DNA of 34,627 nucleotides from CAADGL01 sp964643885 (GCA_964643885.1 CAZXUI010000047.1:1-34627); one strand, 5' to 3'; positions 1 through 8,151 are shown, counted from the stretch's first letter. Notes: a model not told the origin generated them from the sequence alone. Made by a program: numbers and translations.

Positions 1-2
1 AG

Positions 3-932
3 AACATCGTCGACGAGCTGGGCGGCGAGAAGATCGACATCGTCCGCTGGAACGAGTCGAGCCAGATTCTGATTCAGAACGCGCTCAAGCCGGCGGAGGT
101 GCAGGAGATCGCGCTGTGCCTGGAGCTGGGCAAGGCGACGGTCGTCGTGGCGGAGGATCAGCTCTCGCTGGCGATCGGCAAGCGCGGGCAGAACGTCCGC
201 CTGGCCGCGCGGCTGACGCGCTGGGACATCGATATCCTCACGCCGGCCGAGTACAACAAGAACCTGGAGATCATGGAGCAGACGCTGCGGCGGATCGAGG
301 GCGTCGACGAGCTGATGATCGACAAGCTCGTCGCCATCGGCTGCGTATCGGTCAACGACATCGACGAGATCGGTCCCGAGCCGCTGATCGAGGACCTCGA
401 GCTGTCGGCCGAGCTGGCCGAGAAGATCGTCTACGAAGCCGGCGAAGAGGTCATCCGCCTCGAGGAAGAGAAGGAGGCGGCGGCCCGCGAGGCGGCCCTG
501 GCGGCCGAACGGGGCGAGACCGCGCCAACCGGCAAGGGGGCGGCCACGGCGACGGACGAGGAAGGGTCCGGCCAGGAGCCGGCCGCGGAGGCGTCGCACT
601 TCGTGGCGGCTGAGTCGGCCGACGCGGGCGAGGCGCCGGAGGCGGGCGGGGCGCCCGTGGCGGAGACGGACGGGGCGCCCGTGGCGGAGACGGACGGGGC
701 GCCCGTGGCGGAGACGGACGGGGAGACCGTTGCGGAGGCGGGCGACGAGACTGCGACATTCGTCGCCGCGGAGGATTCAGACGAAGAGACCCGGCCCGCG
801 GCGGCGTCCGGTCCGGTGACGGCGGACGATGAAAGCGCTTCGGAAAGCGGTAACGGCGAGCCGCCGGGGGCCGAGTCCGAAGACACGCCGTCGAGCGCGG
901 CGGAGGACGAGGCGCGTCCGCCGGGTCCGTGA
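3..932 (+). CDS. nusA: Transcription termination/antitermination factor NusA, C-terminal part (5' truncated by window edge)
   Basis: NusA binds RNA polymerase and nascent RNA and modulates pausing, termination and antitermination. The frame is open from base 3, so the N-terminal and S1 domains and part of the first KH domain lie outside the window. Visible are the end of KH1 (IVRWNESSQILIQNALKPA), KH2 with the hallmark AIGKRGQNVRLAARLT, and a C-terminal helix-hairpin-helix-like stretch (IEGVDELMIDKLVAIGCVSV). After about residue 160 the protein becomes a long Ala/Glu/Asp/Gly-rich acidic tail of roughly 140 residues, including three perfect copies of an 8-residue unit GAPVAETD. Acidic C-terminal extensions occur in other NusA proteins, but this one is low in complexity and probably disordered. 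The usual partner infB does not follow; a membrane protease gene begins 39 bp downstream in the same frame. Confidence 0.95.
   Translation, partial: NIVDELGGEKIDIVRWNESSQILIQNALKPAEVQEIALCLELGKATVVVAEDQLSLAIGKRGQNVRLAARLTRWDIDILTPAEYNKNLEIMEQTLRRIEGVDELMIDKLVAIGCVSVNDIDEIGPEPLIEDLELSAELAEKIVYEAGEEVIRLEEEKEAAAREAALAAERGETAPTGKGAATATDEEGSGQEPAAEASHFVAAESADAGEAPEAGGAPVAETDGAPVAETDGAPVAETDGETVAEAGDETATFVAAEDSDEETRPAAASGPVTADDESASESGNGEPPGAESEDTPSSAAEDEARPPGP
648..719 (+). repeat. 24-bp tandem repeat, three perfect copies, in the nusA tail
   Basis: Units 648-671, 672-695 and 696-719 are identical and begin GGGGCGCCCGTGG. A degenerate fourth unit follows at 720-743. Being a multiple of three it stays in frame and encodes GAPVAETD three times. 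Perfect identity at the DNA level suggests recent slippage expansion within the coding region. Confidence 0.95.
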
Positions 933-971
933 TCCGGGTCGCCGCGGCCGCGTGCTTCGGGTATTGGCACC

Positions 972-1832
972 TTGAGCCCCATCGAGCTGGTCGATCTCGC
1001 GCTGCACGTGCTGGGCGCAGCGGTCATTGTGTGGCACGTGGCGTGGCTGGGACGCCGCGGGCGGCTGGGCGACCCGCTGGCGGAGGCGCGGACGCCGCCG
1101 GGCGGGCCGGGCTGGGTCAGCCTGCTGGTCGTCGTCGGGACGTTCGGGGTGGCCGGCCTGCTGATCGACTTTCTGATCCTCCTGTCCTTCGGCGGCCGGA
1201 CGGCGGAGCAGCCGCTTGGCGGACCGCTGACGCACGCGTCGATCGCGGGCGGGCATCTGGCCAAGCTGGTGGCGTGCGTTCCGCTGGTGGTGATTCTGCG
1301 GGCGCGGGGTTGCTGGCGGCCGGGTGTGTCGCCGTGGCGAGGGGGCGTGGCGTGGTGGGTCGGTCTGGCAGCGCTTTCAGCGCTGGCGATCATCACGCTG
1401 ACGACCCTTCAGCATCAGATGATTCTGAATTTCGTGCGGGCGGTGTGGCCGGAGGCGCGGCCGCCGCAGCACCTGGTGCTGATTGCGCTGGGGAACGACC
1501 CCTGGCCGCCGTGGGGCGCGGTGCATCTGGTGGTTCAGGCGGTGCTGATTGCGCCGCTGGTCGAGGAGCTCTTTTTCCGGGGACTGCTGCTGGATGCGGT
1601 GCTGCGGCTGACGGGGCGGCGGTGGGCGACGGTCGCGCTCACGGCGGCGGTGTTCGGCGCGGTGCACGTGTCGGTGCCGCAGACGATCCTTCCGCTCGTA
1701 ACCATGGGTCTCGTGCTGGGTTATCTGCGAATCCGGACAGGATCACTCCTGCTTTGCATCGTGGTCCATGTGCTGTTCAACCTGCGAACAATGCTGATTG
1801 CGCTGCTGGATCCAAGCCTGGTAGCTTCCTGA
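972..1832 (+). CDS. CPBP family intramembrane metalloprotease
   Basis: Predicted multi-pass membrane protein of 286 residues with the three conserved motifs of the CPBP (CAAX protease / bacteriocin-processing, Abi) family near the C-terminus: EELFFRG at residues 198-204 (tandem Glu plus Arg), F228-x3-H232 (FGAVH) and H266-x3-N270 (HVLFN). In this family these residues form the intramembrane metal site. Hydrophobic segments lie around residues 10-27, 48-72, 95-112, 125-145 and 185-270. The start is a TTG; no ATG or GTG lies in frame between the nusA stop and the conserved region, so the start is uncertain by some codons. Substrate is unknown. The gene follows nusA by 39 bp and may be co-transcribed. 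Confidence 0.85.
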   Translation: MSPIELVDLALHVLGAAVIVWHVAWLGRRGRLGDPLAEARTPPGGPGWVSLLVVVGTFGVAGLLIDFLILLSFGGRTAEQPLGGPLTHASIAGGHLAKLVACVPLVVILRARGCWRPGVSPWRGGVAWWVGLAALSALAIITLTTLQHQMILNFVRAVWPEARPPQHLVLIALGNDPWPPWGAVHLVVQAVLIAPLVEELFFRGLLLDAVLRLTGRRWATVALTAAVFGAVHVSVPQTILPLVTMGLVLGYLRIRTGSLLLCIVVHVLFNLRTMLIALLDPSLVAS

Positions 1833-2094
1833 GCGGTTTCGGGGAAGGCGGCGCGCGGTTGTTCTGGACTCGGACCTTCCTCGTGCTATTCTTCTGGTAG
1901 CGACGCTCGACGGGGCGGCAACGGGAAGAGTCATACAGGCGGAAGTGCGCTGGGCGAATCTGCCGATCAGATATAGACGAACTCGCCGGCGGCTCTTGGG
2001 CGGCGAGTCGAGTCATTCGACGCCAGACCGGACGGGATTCAGCTCAAGCCCGCCTTGGATCGATGTTGTCATTGGCCGCAGAAAGGGGTGCTTC

Positions 2095-2421
2095 GTGACC
2101 CGCACGAAGAACTTGGAACCCGCATCGCAGTTCATCCCCAGCACGACCGGCTCGACGGGCGGCACGACGGGCAGCTCGATGATGAGCGGGCCGAGCATCG
2201 CACCGCCGCGGGCGCGGCCGGCGACGCGCCGCCGCCCGGCGGCGGAGCGCATCAGCGGCGAGCGGCTCGAGCGCGACCTGGGCGGGCGCGTGCTGCCGCT
2301 GGTCGAGCAGATCCGCGAACGGGCCTACTTCATTTACCTGTCCCGCGGCGGTGAGAACGGCGACCCCGTGGCGGACTGGCTCCAGGCGGAGCGCGAGGTT
2401 CTGGGCCAGCGGCACGCCTAG
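2095..2421 (+). CDS. DUF2934 domain-containing protein
   Basis: Small protein of 108 residues. The last 45 residues (LVEQIRERAYFIYLSRGG, then ADWLQAEREVL) match the DUF2934 pattern, a short helical domain of unknown function with a conserved RAY-x-IYLxRGG and WLQAERE core. The first 60 residues are Ser/Thr/Gly- and Arg-rich and probably disordered. The frame is open further upstream to an ATG at 1945. I chose the GTG at 2095 because an AAAGGGG ribosome-binding sequence sits at 2082-2088 with a 6-nt spacer and the domain needs nothing upstream. The 262-bp gap before it has an 8-bp hairpin at 1981-2008 but no convincing promoter. Confidence 0.75.
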   Translation: MTRTKNLEPASQFIPSTTGSTGGTTGSSMMSGPSIAPPRARPATRRRPAAERISGERLERDLGGRVLPLVEQIRERAYFIYLSRGGENGDPVADWLQAEREVLGQRHA

Positions 2422-2457
2422 GCCGCCGGCGGGCCCGGCGGGCGGTCGCGAGCGGGC

Positions 2458-2485
2458 TTGACGCAGGCCCGGCGATATCTATCAT
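2458..2485 (+). promoter_or_regulatory. Sigma-70-type promoter for guaB, probably giving a leaderless mRNA
   Basis: TTGACG at 2458-2463 and TATCAT at 2480-2485 are separated by 16 bp, each one base from consensus. Transcription would start about 7 bp after the -10 box, at or beside the guaB ATG at 2492. No Shine-Dalgarno sequence is present before that ATG, in keeping with a leaderless message. Confidence 0.6.
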
Positions 2486-2491
2486 AGCTCC

Positions 2492-3967
2492 ATGGTGGCC
2501 TACGGCAGCTCTGAGAAGATTCTCGGCGAAGCCCTGACCTTCGATGACGTCCTGCTCGTGCCCGCGCGGGCCTCGATTCATCCCAGCCAGATCGACGTTT
2601 CGACGCAACTGACGACCGGAATCCGCATCAACATCCCGCTCGTCAGCGCCCCGATGGACACCGTCACCGAAAGCAGCCTCGCCATCGCCCTCGCCCAGGA
2701 GGGCGGCATCGGCATCATTCATCGAAACCTCAGCGTCGAAGAGCAGACCCGCGAGGTCCGCAAGGTGAAACGCTCGGAGTCGGGCGTCATTCTGGACCCC
2801 GTCTCGATGCGGCCGGAGGATCCGGTTCATCTCGCGATGGACGTGATGCGGCTTCAGAACGTCAGCGGCATTCCGGTGACGCGGGCGGACGGAACGCTGG
2901 TCGGCATCATCACGCGGCGGGACCTGAAGTTCCTCGAGTCGCCCGAGCGCTCCATCGGCGACGTAATGACGCGCGACAATTTGATCACCGCCCCGCCGCA
3001 GACGACGCTCGACGAGGCGGAATCCATTCTCAAGCGGGCGAAAGTCGAGAAGCTGCTGCTGGTCGACGGCAAGGGCCGCCTGGCCGGGCTGATTACGATG
3101 CGCGACATCGAGCGTTCGCGCGAGTTTCCGCAGCGCTGCTCGGACGACCGCGGGCGGCTGCGGGTCGGGGCGGCGGTCGGCGTGCGCGACTTCGAGCGGG
3201 CCGAGCAGCTCATCAAGGCGGACGTGGACGTGCTGGTGATCGACACGGCCCACGGCCACAGCGACGCGGTGATCGAGACGCTGCGCGAACTGCGGCGCAT
3301 GTCTGCGATCGAGATCATCGCGGGCAACGTGGCCACGGCCGAGGCGGTGCGCGACCTGACCGAGGCGGGGGCGAACGCGATCAAGATCGGCATCGGGCCC
3401 GGCGCCATCTGCACGACGCGGGTCGTCACGGGCGTGGGCGTGCCGCAGGTCACGGCGATCATCGAGTGCTGCCGCGCGGCGGCCGTGCCGCTGATCTCCG
3501 ACGGCGGCATTCGCTACAGCGGCGATATCACCAAGGCCCTGGCGGCCGGCGCGTCGAGCGTGATGATCGGCTCGCTGTTCGCGGGGATGGACGAGTCGCC
3601 GGGCCAGCTCGTGCTCTGGAAAGGGCGGCGGTACAAGGAATATCGCGGGATGGGCTCGCTGGGGGCGATGGTGCGCGGCAGCGCGGAGCGCTACGGTCAG
3701 GCGGCCAATCAGCCGCAGAAGATGGTGCCCGAGGGGGTCGAGGGGCGGGTGCCCTACCGCGGGCGGCTGAGCGAATACGTGTTCCAGCTTGTCGGCGGAC
3801 TGCGCCAGGGCATGGGCTACTGCGGTGCGGCGGACGTGGCGGCGCTGCGGGCCGGTGCGAAGTTCGTGCGGGCGACCTCGGCCGGCGTGGTAGAATCTCA
3901 CCCGCACGATATCGTGATCACGAAGGAGCCGACGAACTATGCGATCGACTATCCCGGCGAACAGTAG
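2492..3967 (+). CDS. guaB: Inosine-5'-monophosphate dehydrogenase
   Basis: Catalyses NAD-dependent oxidation of IMP to XMP, the committed step of GMP synthesis, in the cytosol. The 491-residue length is typical. The N-terminus (LTFDDVLLVPARASIHPSQID) begins the TIM barrel. Two CBS domains occupy about residues 95-210 (VSGIPVTRADG and LLLVDGKGRLAGLIT). The catalytic loop is GIGPGAICTTR with the nucleophile Cys307, where many relatives have GSICTTR. Later come ISDGGIRYSGDITKALAAGA and the mobile flap region YRGMGSLGAM. The ATG at 2492 is the only sensible start; it lacks an SD and lies at the predicted transcription start. The 3' end overlaps the next gene by 29 bp. Confidence 0.97.
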   Translation: MVAYGSSEKILGEALTFDDVLLVPARASIHPSQIDVSTQLTTGIRINIPLVSAPMDTVTESSLAIALAQEGGIGIIHRNLSVEEQTREVRKVKRSESGVILDPVSMRPEDPVHLAMDVMRLQNVSGIPVTRADGTLVGIITRRDLKFLESPERSIGDVMTRDNLITAPPQTTLDEAESILKRAKVEKLLLVDGKGRLAGLITMRDIERSREFPQRCSDDRGRLRVGAAVGVRDFERAEQLIKADVDVLVIDTAHGHSDAVIETLRELRRMSAIEIIAGNVATAEAVRDLTEAGANAIKIGIGPGAICTTRVVTGVGVPQVTAIIECCRAAAVPLISDGGIRYSGDITKALAAGASSVMIGSLFAGMDESPGQLVLWKGRRYKEYRGMGSLGAMVRGSAERYGQAANQPQKMVPEGVEGRVPYRGRLSEYVFQLVGGLRQGMGYCGAADVAALRAGAKFVRATSAGVVESHPHDIVITKEPTNYAIDYPGEQ

Positions 3968-4607
3968 TGCGGGCCGCCTCGTGCAGGTCACCCTGAGCGA
4001 GGGTCGGTTGCGCGCGGCGCGGCCGGGCCGGCGGCTCCGCCTGATGGCGGCCGCCGCGGGGCTGCTGAGCGTCGCCGCCGGCTGCGGGCGCGTGTCGAAT
4101 CACTGGGTGGATGACGCCCCATCGGCGACGAGCGGTCTTCAGTCGCCCAGCGAGCGGCAGATTCGCGAGCGATATCAACCGGCCGACATGCGGCAGCGCG
4201 ACTGGCAGGTCGCGTCGGTGGCGTGGGAGTCGGGCGCGGTCGAGCATGGGCCGCTCTACTTCGAGGACCCGTTCGAGGACAAGGGGGCGGGGCGGAGCGA
4301 CTATCGCGTCGGCTGGGAGGACTACGTCGCGTTTCCATACAGCTTCTGGCGGGCGATTCTGAACGGGGCGCTGCTGCCGGTGAGCATGGTGGTCACGCCG
4401 CCGTGGACGACGATGGAAAGCGACGGCGCGCTGAGCAAGCAGCTTCTCGGATATGACCACGATGCCGAGGTGAAAGGCGCGCGGAGGGCGGAGCCCGAGG
4501 CCGCGGCGAGCGACGAGCAGGGCGCGGACGAGCCGGCGGCGCCGGGCGAGGAGCCCGAGGCCGAGAGCGAGACCCGGCCGGTCGAGGGGGCGGACGGCGC
4601 CGAGTAG
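3939..4607 (+). CDS. Predicted lipoprotein of unknown function
   Basis: Protein of 222 residues with a basic stretch (RPGRRLRL) followed by a hydrophobic segment and the lipobox SVAAGC, suggesting attachment to the membrane by the lipidated Cys. The conserved-looking middle is rich in aromatic residues (YFEDPFED, YRVGWEDYVAFPYSFWRAIL, VVTPPWTTMESDG). The last 45 residues are an Ala/Glu/Pro-rich acidic tail. The ATG at 3939 lies inside guaB but has a strong AAGGAG at 3923-3928. A TTG at 4008 would give a more standard signal-peptide length and also has a GAGCGAGGG just upstream, so the true start could be there. I do not recognise the family. Overlap with guaB suggests co-transcription. Confidence 0.7.
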   Translation: MRSTIPANSSAGRLVQVTLSEGRLRAARPGRRLRLMAAAAGLLSVAAGCGRVSNHWVDDAPSATSGLQSPSERQIRERYQPADMRQRDWQVASVAWESGAVEHGPLYFEDPFEDKGAGRSDYRVGWEDYVAFPYSFWRAILNGALLPVSMVVTPPWTTMESDGALSKQLLGYDHDAEVKGARRAEPEAAASDEQGADEPAAPGEEPEAESETRPVEGADGAE

Positions 4608-4701
4608 TGGGGCGTGTCGAGCGCCGATCGCGCCAAGCGAAGGCTGACTCGGGCGCTACACACACTACAGCACGACCGGTCGGCGACGAGTTGCTTCAAC
4701 G

Positions 4702-5547
4702 CTAGTCCTCCGCGTCGGTCAGGGCCGTTTGTATCGTAAGCGCGTCGCGAAGCTGCCCCGGATCGTGCGTACGGATGTAGCTGGCCCCCTGCCGGACCGC
4801 CCACAGCTCAGTCGCCAGCGTCCCGGCGCCGCGCTCCGCGGCCGGACGAACGGCGGGCCGTCCCGCGTCGCGACGCTGATCTTCCGCCCCCAGCAGCGCC
4901 CCGATGAAGCCCTTGCGCGACGTCGACACCAGCAGCGGAAAGCCCAGCTCCGCGAGCTTCGGCAGGCCGCGCAGCATGGCCAGGCTGACGGCCGGATCGC
5001 TGCCCAGGAACAGCCCCATCCCCGGGTCCAGGATCAGCCTCTCGGCCGCGATGCCGGCCGCGATCAGCTCCGCCGTTCGCCGCCGGAAGAACTCGCACAC
5101 GTGGCCGACGATGGTTTCCGCGTCGGACTCGATTCGTTCCGCCCGCGCGTGCTCGCGGCGATGCCGGGCGTGCATGACGATCAGCCGCACAGCCGCATCG
5201 CGCACCGCGCGAACGCTCTCGCCATCCGCAAAGCCGCTGACGTCGTTGATGAACGCCACCCCCAGCGGGAGCACGGCCCGCATCACGGCCGGCTTGGTCG
5301 TATCGACACTGATGCCGATTCCGCGCTCGCGCAGCCGCGTGATCACCGGCGTCAGCCGCGCGATCTCGACCTCCGCGGGCACATCCTCCGCGTCCGGGTG
5401 CGTCGACTCGGCCCCAATATCCAGATAGTCCGCCCCGCCCGCGACCAGCCGCAGACCGTGCCGGACCGCCTCGTCGGCCTCCAGAAACCGGCCGCCGTCG
5501 GAGAACGAGTCGCGCGTGACGTTGACGATTCCGAAGATCTGCGTCAT
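4702..5547 (-). CDS. folP: Dihydropteroate synthase
   Basis: Condenses 6-hydroxymethyl-7,8-dihydropterin pyrophosphate with p-aminobenzoate to make dihydropteroate in folate synthesis; the target of sulfonamides. The 281-residue protein starts MTQIFGIVNVTRDSFSDGG, the canonical first strand and loop of the TIM barrel, which is why I chose the ATG at 5547 although the frame is open to 5730. Further motifs are DIGAEST, FINDVSGF, ILDPGMGLF, STSRKGFIGALLG and a C-terminal IRTHDP, all characteristic. An insert of about 20 residues rich in Arg and Ala (DQRRDAGRPAVRPAAERGAG) sits just after GFIGALLG. The gene stands alone on this strand, divergent from the DinB-like gene. Confidence 0.95.
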   Translation of the reverse strand: MTQIFGIVNVTRDSFSDGGRFLEADEAVRHGLRLVAGGADYLDIGAESTHPDAEDVPAEVEIARLTPVITRLRERGIGISVDTTKPAVMRAVLPLGVAFINDVSGFADGESVRAVRDAAVRLIVMHARHRREHARAERIESDAETIVGHVCEFFRRRTAELIAAGIAAERLILDPGMGLFLGSDPAVSLAMLRGLPKLAELGFPLLVSTSRKGFIGALLGAEDQRRDAGRPAVRPAAERGAGTLATELWAVRQGASYIRTHDPGQLRDALTIQTALTDAED

Positions 5548-5608
5548 CAGAGCCGGTCCAATCGCGATCCGCCCCGCCGAGCCAGCGTGGCCGGCGCGTG
5601 CTACGCTC

Positions 5609-5638
5609 TTGCACGGGCCGCACGCGACGGATGATACT
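5609..5638 (+). promoter_or_regulatory. Possible promoter for the DinB-like gene
   Basis: TTGCAC at 5609-5614 and GATACT at 5633-5638 are 18 bp apart, 55 bp before the start codon. It is the best match in the folP/DinB divergent region, but in such GC-rich DNA it is only suggestive. Confidence 0.35.
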
Positions 5639-5692
5639 CCACGGGCGGCCGCCGCGGCCCGATCCCGAAACTCAGGCACAGGAGACGCACGC

Positions 5693-6181
5693 ATGACGGT
5701 CAAGGACACCTTCAAGGCATCGATCGACATGGGGCTTTTTGTGACGAAAACCTACATCGAGGACCTTTCCGACGCCGACCTGCTCGTGCGGCCGGTCAAG
5801 GGAATGAACCACATCGCCTGGCAGCTCGGCCACCTGGTCTCGTCGACGCACCAGCTCATGAGCTCCGTCGGGGTGAAGATGCCGGAGCTGCCGGCGGGTG
5901 TCGCGGAGGCGCACTCGCGAGACGCGACGGGCGTCGATGACCCGTCGAAGTTCCTGACCAAGGCGCGCTACGTCGAGCTGCTGGATTCGGTGCATGCGGC
6001 GGCCAAGACGGGAATCGACGCCACGCCGGACGCCAAGCTGGACGATCCGGCCCCCGAGGCGGTGCGCAGCTACTGTCCCACTGTCGGCTCGGTCTTCAAC
6101 CTGATCGGCCAGCACCTGCTGATGCACGCCGGCCAGTACGTGGCGGTGCGGCGGCTGCGGGGCAAGCCGGTGCGCATCTGA
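5693..6181 (+). CDS. DinB-like / DUF664-type four-helix-bundle protein
   Basis: Protein of 162 residues resembling the DinB superfamily, which includes metal-binding four-helix bundles, some acting as thiol-dependent transferases. Two histidine motifs fit the family metal site: NHIAWQLGHL near residues 37-46 and QHLLMHAGQY near 142-151. The start at ATG 5693 is supported by AGGAGA at 5680-5685 with a 7-nt spacer. Substrate and role are unknown. It is divergent from folP and followed by a 389-bp repeat-bearing gap. Confidence 0.75.
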   Translation: MTVKDTFKASIDMGLFVTKTYIEDLSDADLLVRPVKGMNHIAWQLGHLVSSTHQLMSSVGVKMPELPAGVAEAHSRDATGVDDPSKFLTKARYVELLDSVHAAAKTGIDATPDAKLDDPAPEAVRSYCPTVGSVFNLIGQHLLMHAGQYVAVRRLRGKPVRI

Positions 6182-6570
6182 TGCCGATCTGAGTCGAGGG
6201 GAGCGCGCTTATCGGGCGTCGCGCGGCGAGCGCCACGGCCGGAGCCGGCGGCGGATGGGGGTCCTGTCGCGGTTAGCGATGTACGTCGTAATAGCTGCAT
6301 CACGGCTCGGAGAGCGCGGGACACCCCCGCGCCAGAACCGGCGGCGCCAAGCGACGGGTCAGTGGGCGGCCGGTTGACCCCGTGCTTGGCGCACGGGGTT
6401 CTGATTGCGGGGGTTACGCCCGCGCTCCCCGGATTGCGGGATTATTGACCCACTGTAACAGGCTGAAAGTTTTTGAGGCGGCCGCCGGCCGGACGGCATT
6501 ATAGTGGTATGAAAGCGCGGTCCGGCCGGGTTCGGGCGGAGCGTTGCGGGCCAATGGGAGGATTCGACGG
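6182..6570. other. Intergenic region with hairpin repeats upstream of the TlpA-like gene
   Basis: No credible coding region. It holds one decayed (6337-6359) and one intact (6377-6399) TTGGC-loop hairpin, followed by a GC-rich CCCGCGCTCCCCGG-type segment. A TATAGT at 6500-6505 could be the -10 box of the downstream gene, but the best upstream hexamer (TTGAGG, 6473-6478) is 21 bp away, too far for a confident call. Confidence 0.6.
6337..6399. repeat. TTGGC-loop hairpin repeats (one decayed, one intact)
   Basis: The intact hairpin at 6377-6399 has stem ACCCCGTGC, loop TTGGC and stem GCACGGGGT. The copy at 6337-6359 keeps the loop in the opposite orientation (GCCAA), but its stems (ACCGGCGGC and GCGACGGGT) have three mismatched positions, so it is a degenerate member of the same family found near 29.8 kb and 31.5 kb. 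Confidence 0.85.
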
Positions 6571-7296
6571 ATGCGGACAAAACGGCTGAGCGGTGGCGCG
6601 CTGCTGGCGGCGCTGCTGATGACGACCGGCGCGCTGGGGCAGGTGCCGAAGGTCGGCGAGGCGATGGCGAACTTCGAGGGCGTCGACGTTGGCACGGGCG
6701 CGAAGGTGTCGCTCGAGGGCCTGCGTGGCAAGGTCGTGCTGGTGGATTTCTGGGCGACGTGGTGCGGGCCGTGCGTGCGCGAGATTCCGCACGTGAAGGA
6801 GGCCTACAAGGAGTACCACGAGCAGGGGCTCGAGATCGTCAGTATTTCGCTGGACCGGAGCGAAGAGAAGCTCAAGAGCTTCATCGCTCAGCACGAGCTG
6901 GATTGGCACCACATCTTCGACAAGGACGGATCGATCGCGCGGAGCTTCGGCGTGCGCGGCATTCCGACCATGTACGTCGTTGATCGCGACGGCGTTGTCG
7001 TCGCGAGCCGGCCGCGCGGCAAGCAGATCAGCGAGGCGATCGCCAAGGCGGTCGGCAAGCCTGCCAAGAAGACGGCCGCCAGGAGCGACGAACCCGACAA
7101 GCCCGCGGCGGCGGCCGGCGAGCTCTCGAACGAAGACGTGCAGCGGGCGGATCGCTGGTTGCAGCTTGCGCGCGAATACGCGCATCAGCAGAAGCACAGC
7201 GAGGCGCGCGCGTATTACGAGCGGATCGTCGAGTCTTATCCGGGCTCGAAGCATGCCCGCGTGGCGGCCGAGGAGCTGAAGAAGCTGCCGGCGTAG
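6571..7296 (+). CDS. TlpA-like thioredoxin-fold protein with C-terminal tetratricopeptide-like helices
   Basis: Exported thiol-disulfide oxidoreductase of 241 residues. Residues 1-23 form a signal peptide (MRTKRLSGGALLAALLMTTG, ending near ALGQ). The thioredoxin domain covers about 27-155, with the active site WCGPC at residues 64-68 and the cis-proline motif GIPTMYVVD near 131-139, as in TlpA/ResA-type proteins. A charged linker leads to an approximately 50-residue helical tail (RWLQLAREYAHQQKHSEARA) resembling a single tetratricopeptide repeat, which is less common. ATG 6571 has GGGAGGA at 6556-6562. Likely role is reduction of periplasmic disulfides; the partner is unknown. Confidence 0.88.
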   Translation: MRTKRLSGGALLAALLMTTGALGQVPKVGEAMANFEGVDVGTGAKVSLEGLRGKVVLVDFWATWCGPCVREIPHVKEAYKEYHEQGLEIVSISLDRSEEKLKSFIAQHELDWHHIFDKDGSIARSFGVRGIPTMYVVDRDGVVVASRPRGKQISEAIAKAVGKPAKKTAARSDEPDKPAAAAGELSNEDVQRADRWLQLAREYAHQQKHSEARAYYERIVESYPGSKHARVAAEELKKLPA

Positions 7297-7335
7297 GGCT
7301 CGAGCGAGCGGCAAGGGTCAGAGATTCTCAGCGAT

Positions 7336-7379
7336 GGGGAGCGAGGTCCGGTTGGCGGGCCTCGCTCCCCGCTGCTTTT
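7336..7379 (+). terminator. Candidate factor-independent terminator after the TlpA-like gene
   Basis: GGGGAGCGAGG (7336-7346) pairs perfectly with CCTCGCTCCCC (7360-7370) around a 13-nt loop, followed by GCTGCTTTTC. The T run is short. It lies 40 bp after the stop codon, between convergent genes. Confidence 0.6.
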
Positions 7380-7430
7380 CCCATACTGCGGACAGAGCCG
7401 ATGGGAGGCTGGCTGAGAGAGCAGTGATGC

Positions 7431-7473
7431 GGACCGACCGGAGGTCGGTCCGCAGACCGGCCAGAGGCCGGTC
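7431..7473. repeat. Double hairpin of GACCGACC / GACCGGCC type
   Basis: Two consecutive perfect inverted repeats: GGACCGACC/GGTCGGTCC (7431-7451, 3-nt loop) and GACCGGCC/GGCCGGTC (7455-7473, 3-nt loop). They lie between convergent genes and have no T tract. The two hairpins resemble each other in sequence, so they may be a diverged tandem duplication. Confidence 0.75.
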
Positions 7474-7510
7474 CCCCATGGCAGAGGTCGGAGGCCGATG
7501 CCCCGTGGCG

Positions 7511-8077
7511 CTACGGGCGCGGCCATTCCGGCAGCATCACGTCGAGGACGATGCGCGTTCCATCCTCCGGCGACTTGGGATCGACGCGCTGAAAGGGCTC
7601 GTGATGCGAATTCAAGCCGAGCGCGTAGGCGCAGGTCCCCTGCTTGTCGACCAGCAGCGCGTGCACGCCGCCGACATGCCCGTTGCCCATGATCAGGTAC
7701 TCGGGAATCAGCGCGTAGTCCGTCTCGATCGGATGCGTGCGAACGTACTCCGCGAATTCGGCCAGCGTCTCGCGCAGCATCTTGGCCTGGTTGAAGTTCG
7801 GCCGGCCGCTGAACGGAATGTGGACCGCCGAAACCGTCACCGTCGCGAGATTCCGCTCGCGGAGGGCGTCGGCGATGGTCGTCGCGGCGGCGTCATCGTA
7901 CCCGCCGGCGCGGCCGTCGCGCAGGTAGGCGGGGAAGATGGTCACCGTGATCCGGCCGGCATCGGCCTGAAACTGCTTCTCGGCCTGGGAATCGACGACT
8001 CCGCCGCAGCCGCCGGCGTTGAGGGTGAAAAGCGTGGCGAGCGTCGCGACCGCCGCGAGGGTGGTTGTGCGTTTCAT
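7511..8077 (-). CDS. Predicted lipoprotein, probable target of the adjacent TetR regulator
   Basis: Protein of 188 residues beginning MKRTTTLAAVATLATLFTL with a lipobox-like NAGGC, so probably lipidated and exported. The mature part (TVTIFPAYLRDGRAGGYDD, ALRERNLATVTVSAVHIPF, YVRTHPIETDYALIPEYLI) matches no family I can name; alternating strands and helices suggest a compact alpha/beta domain. I chose ATG 8077 because it gives a clean signal peptide. The frame extends to an ATG at 8155 that overlaps the tetR stop as ATGA, but that would place the operator-like site at 8094-8109 inside the gene. tetR lies 74 bp upstream on the same strand. Confidence 0.75.
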   Translation of the reverse strand: MKRTTTLAAVATLATLFTLNAGGCGGVVDSQAEKQFQADAGRITVTIFPAYLRDGRAGGYDDAAATTIADALRERNLATVTVSAVHIPFSGRPNFNQAKMLRETLAEFAEYVRTHPIETDYALIPEYLIMGNGHVGGVHALLVDKQGTCAYALGLNSHHEPFQRVDPKSPEDGTRIVLDVMLPEWPRP

Positions 8078-8093
8078 CGTGTCGGGCTCCATG

Positions 8094-8109
8094 GTAAGCA
8101 TCCACTTAC
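8094..8109. promoter_or_regulatory. Second TetR-type operator, before the lipoprotein gene
   Basis: GTAAG-6 bp-CTTAC, the same half-sites, spacing and overall 16-bp length as the perfect palindrome upstream of tetR; only the centre (CATCCA instead of TATATA) differs. It ends 16 bp before the lipoprotein start codon, suited to repression of that gene. Confidence 0.65.
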
Positions 8110-8151
8110 ATCCACTTGAAAACAACGGGCCGCGGGTGGGCGGGGCGGAAA

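Noticed and set aside
431..1396. Long open frame on the minus strand opposite nusA and the CPBP gene
   Set aside because: Low-complexity Ser/Ala/Pro composition created by the GC-rich opposite strand; no domain and no start signals.
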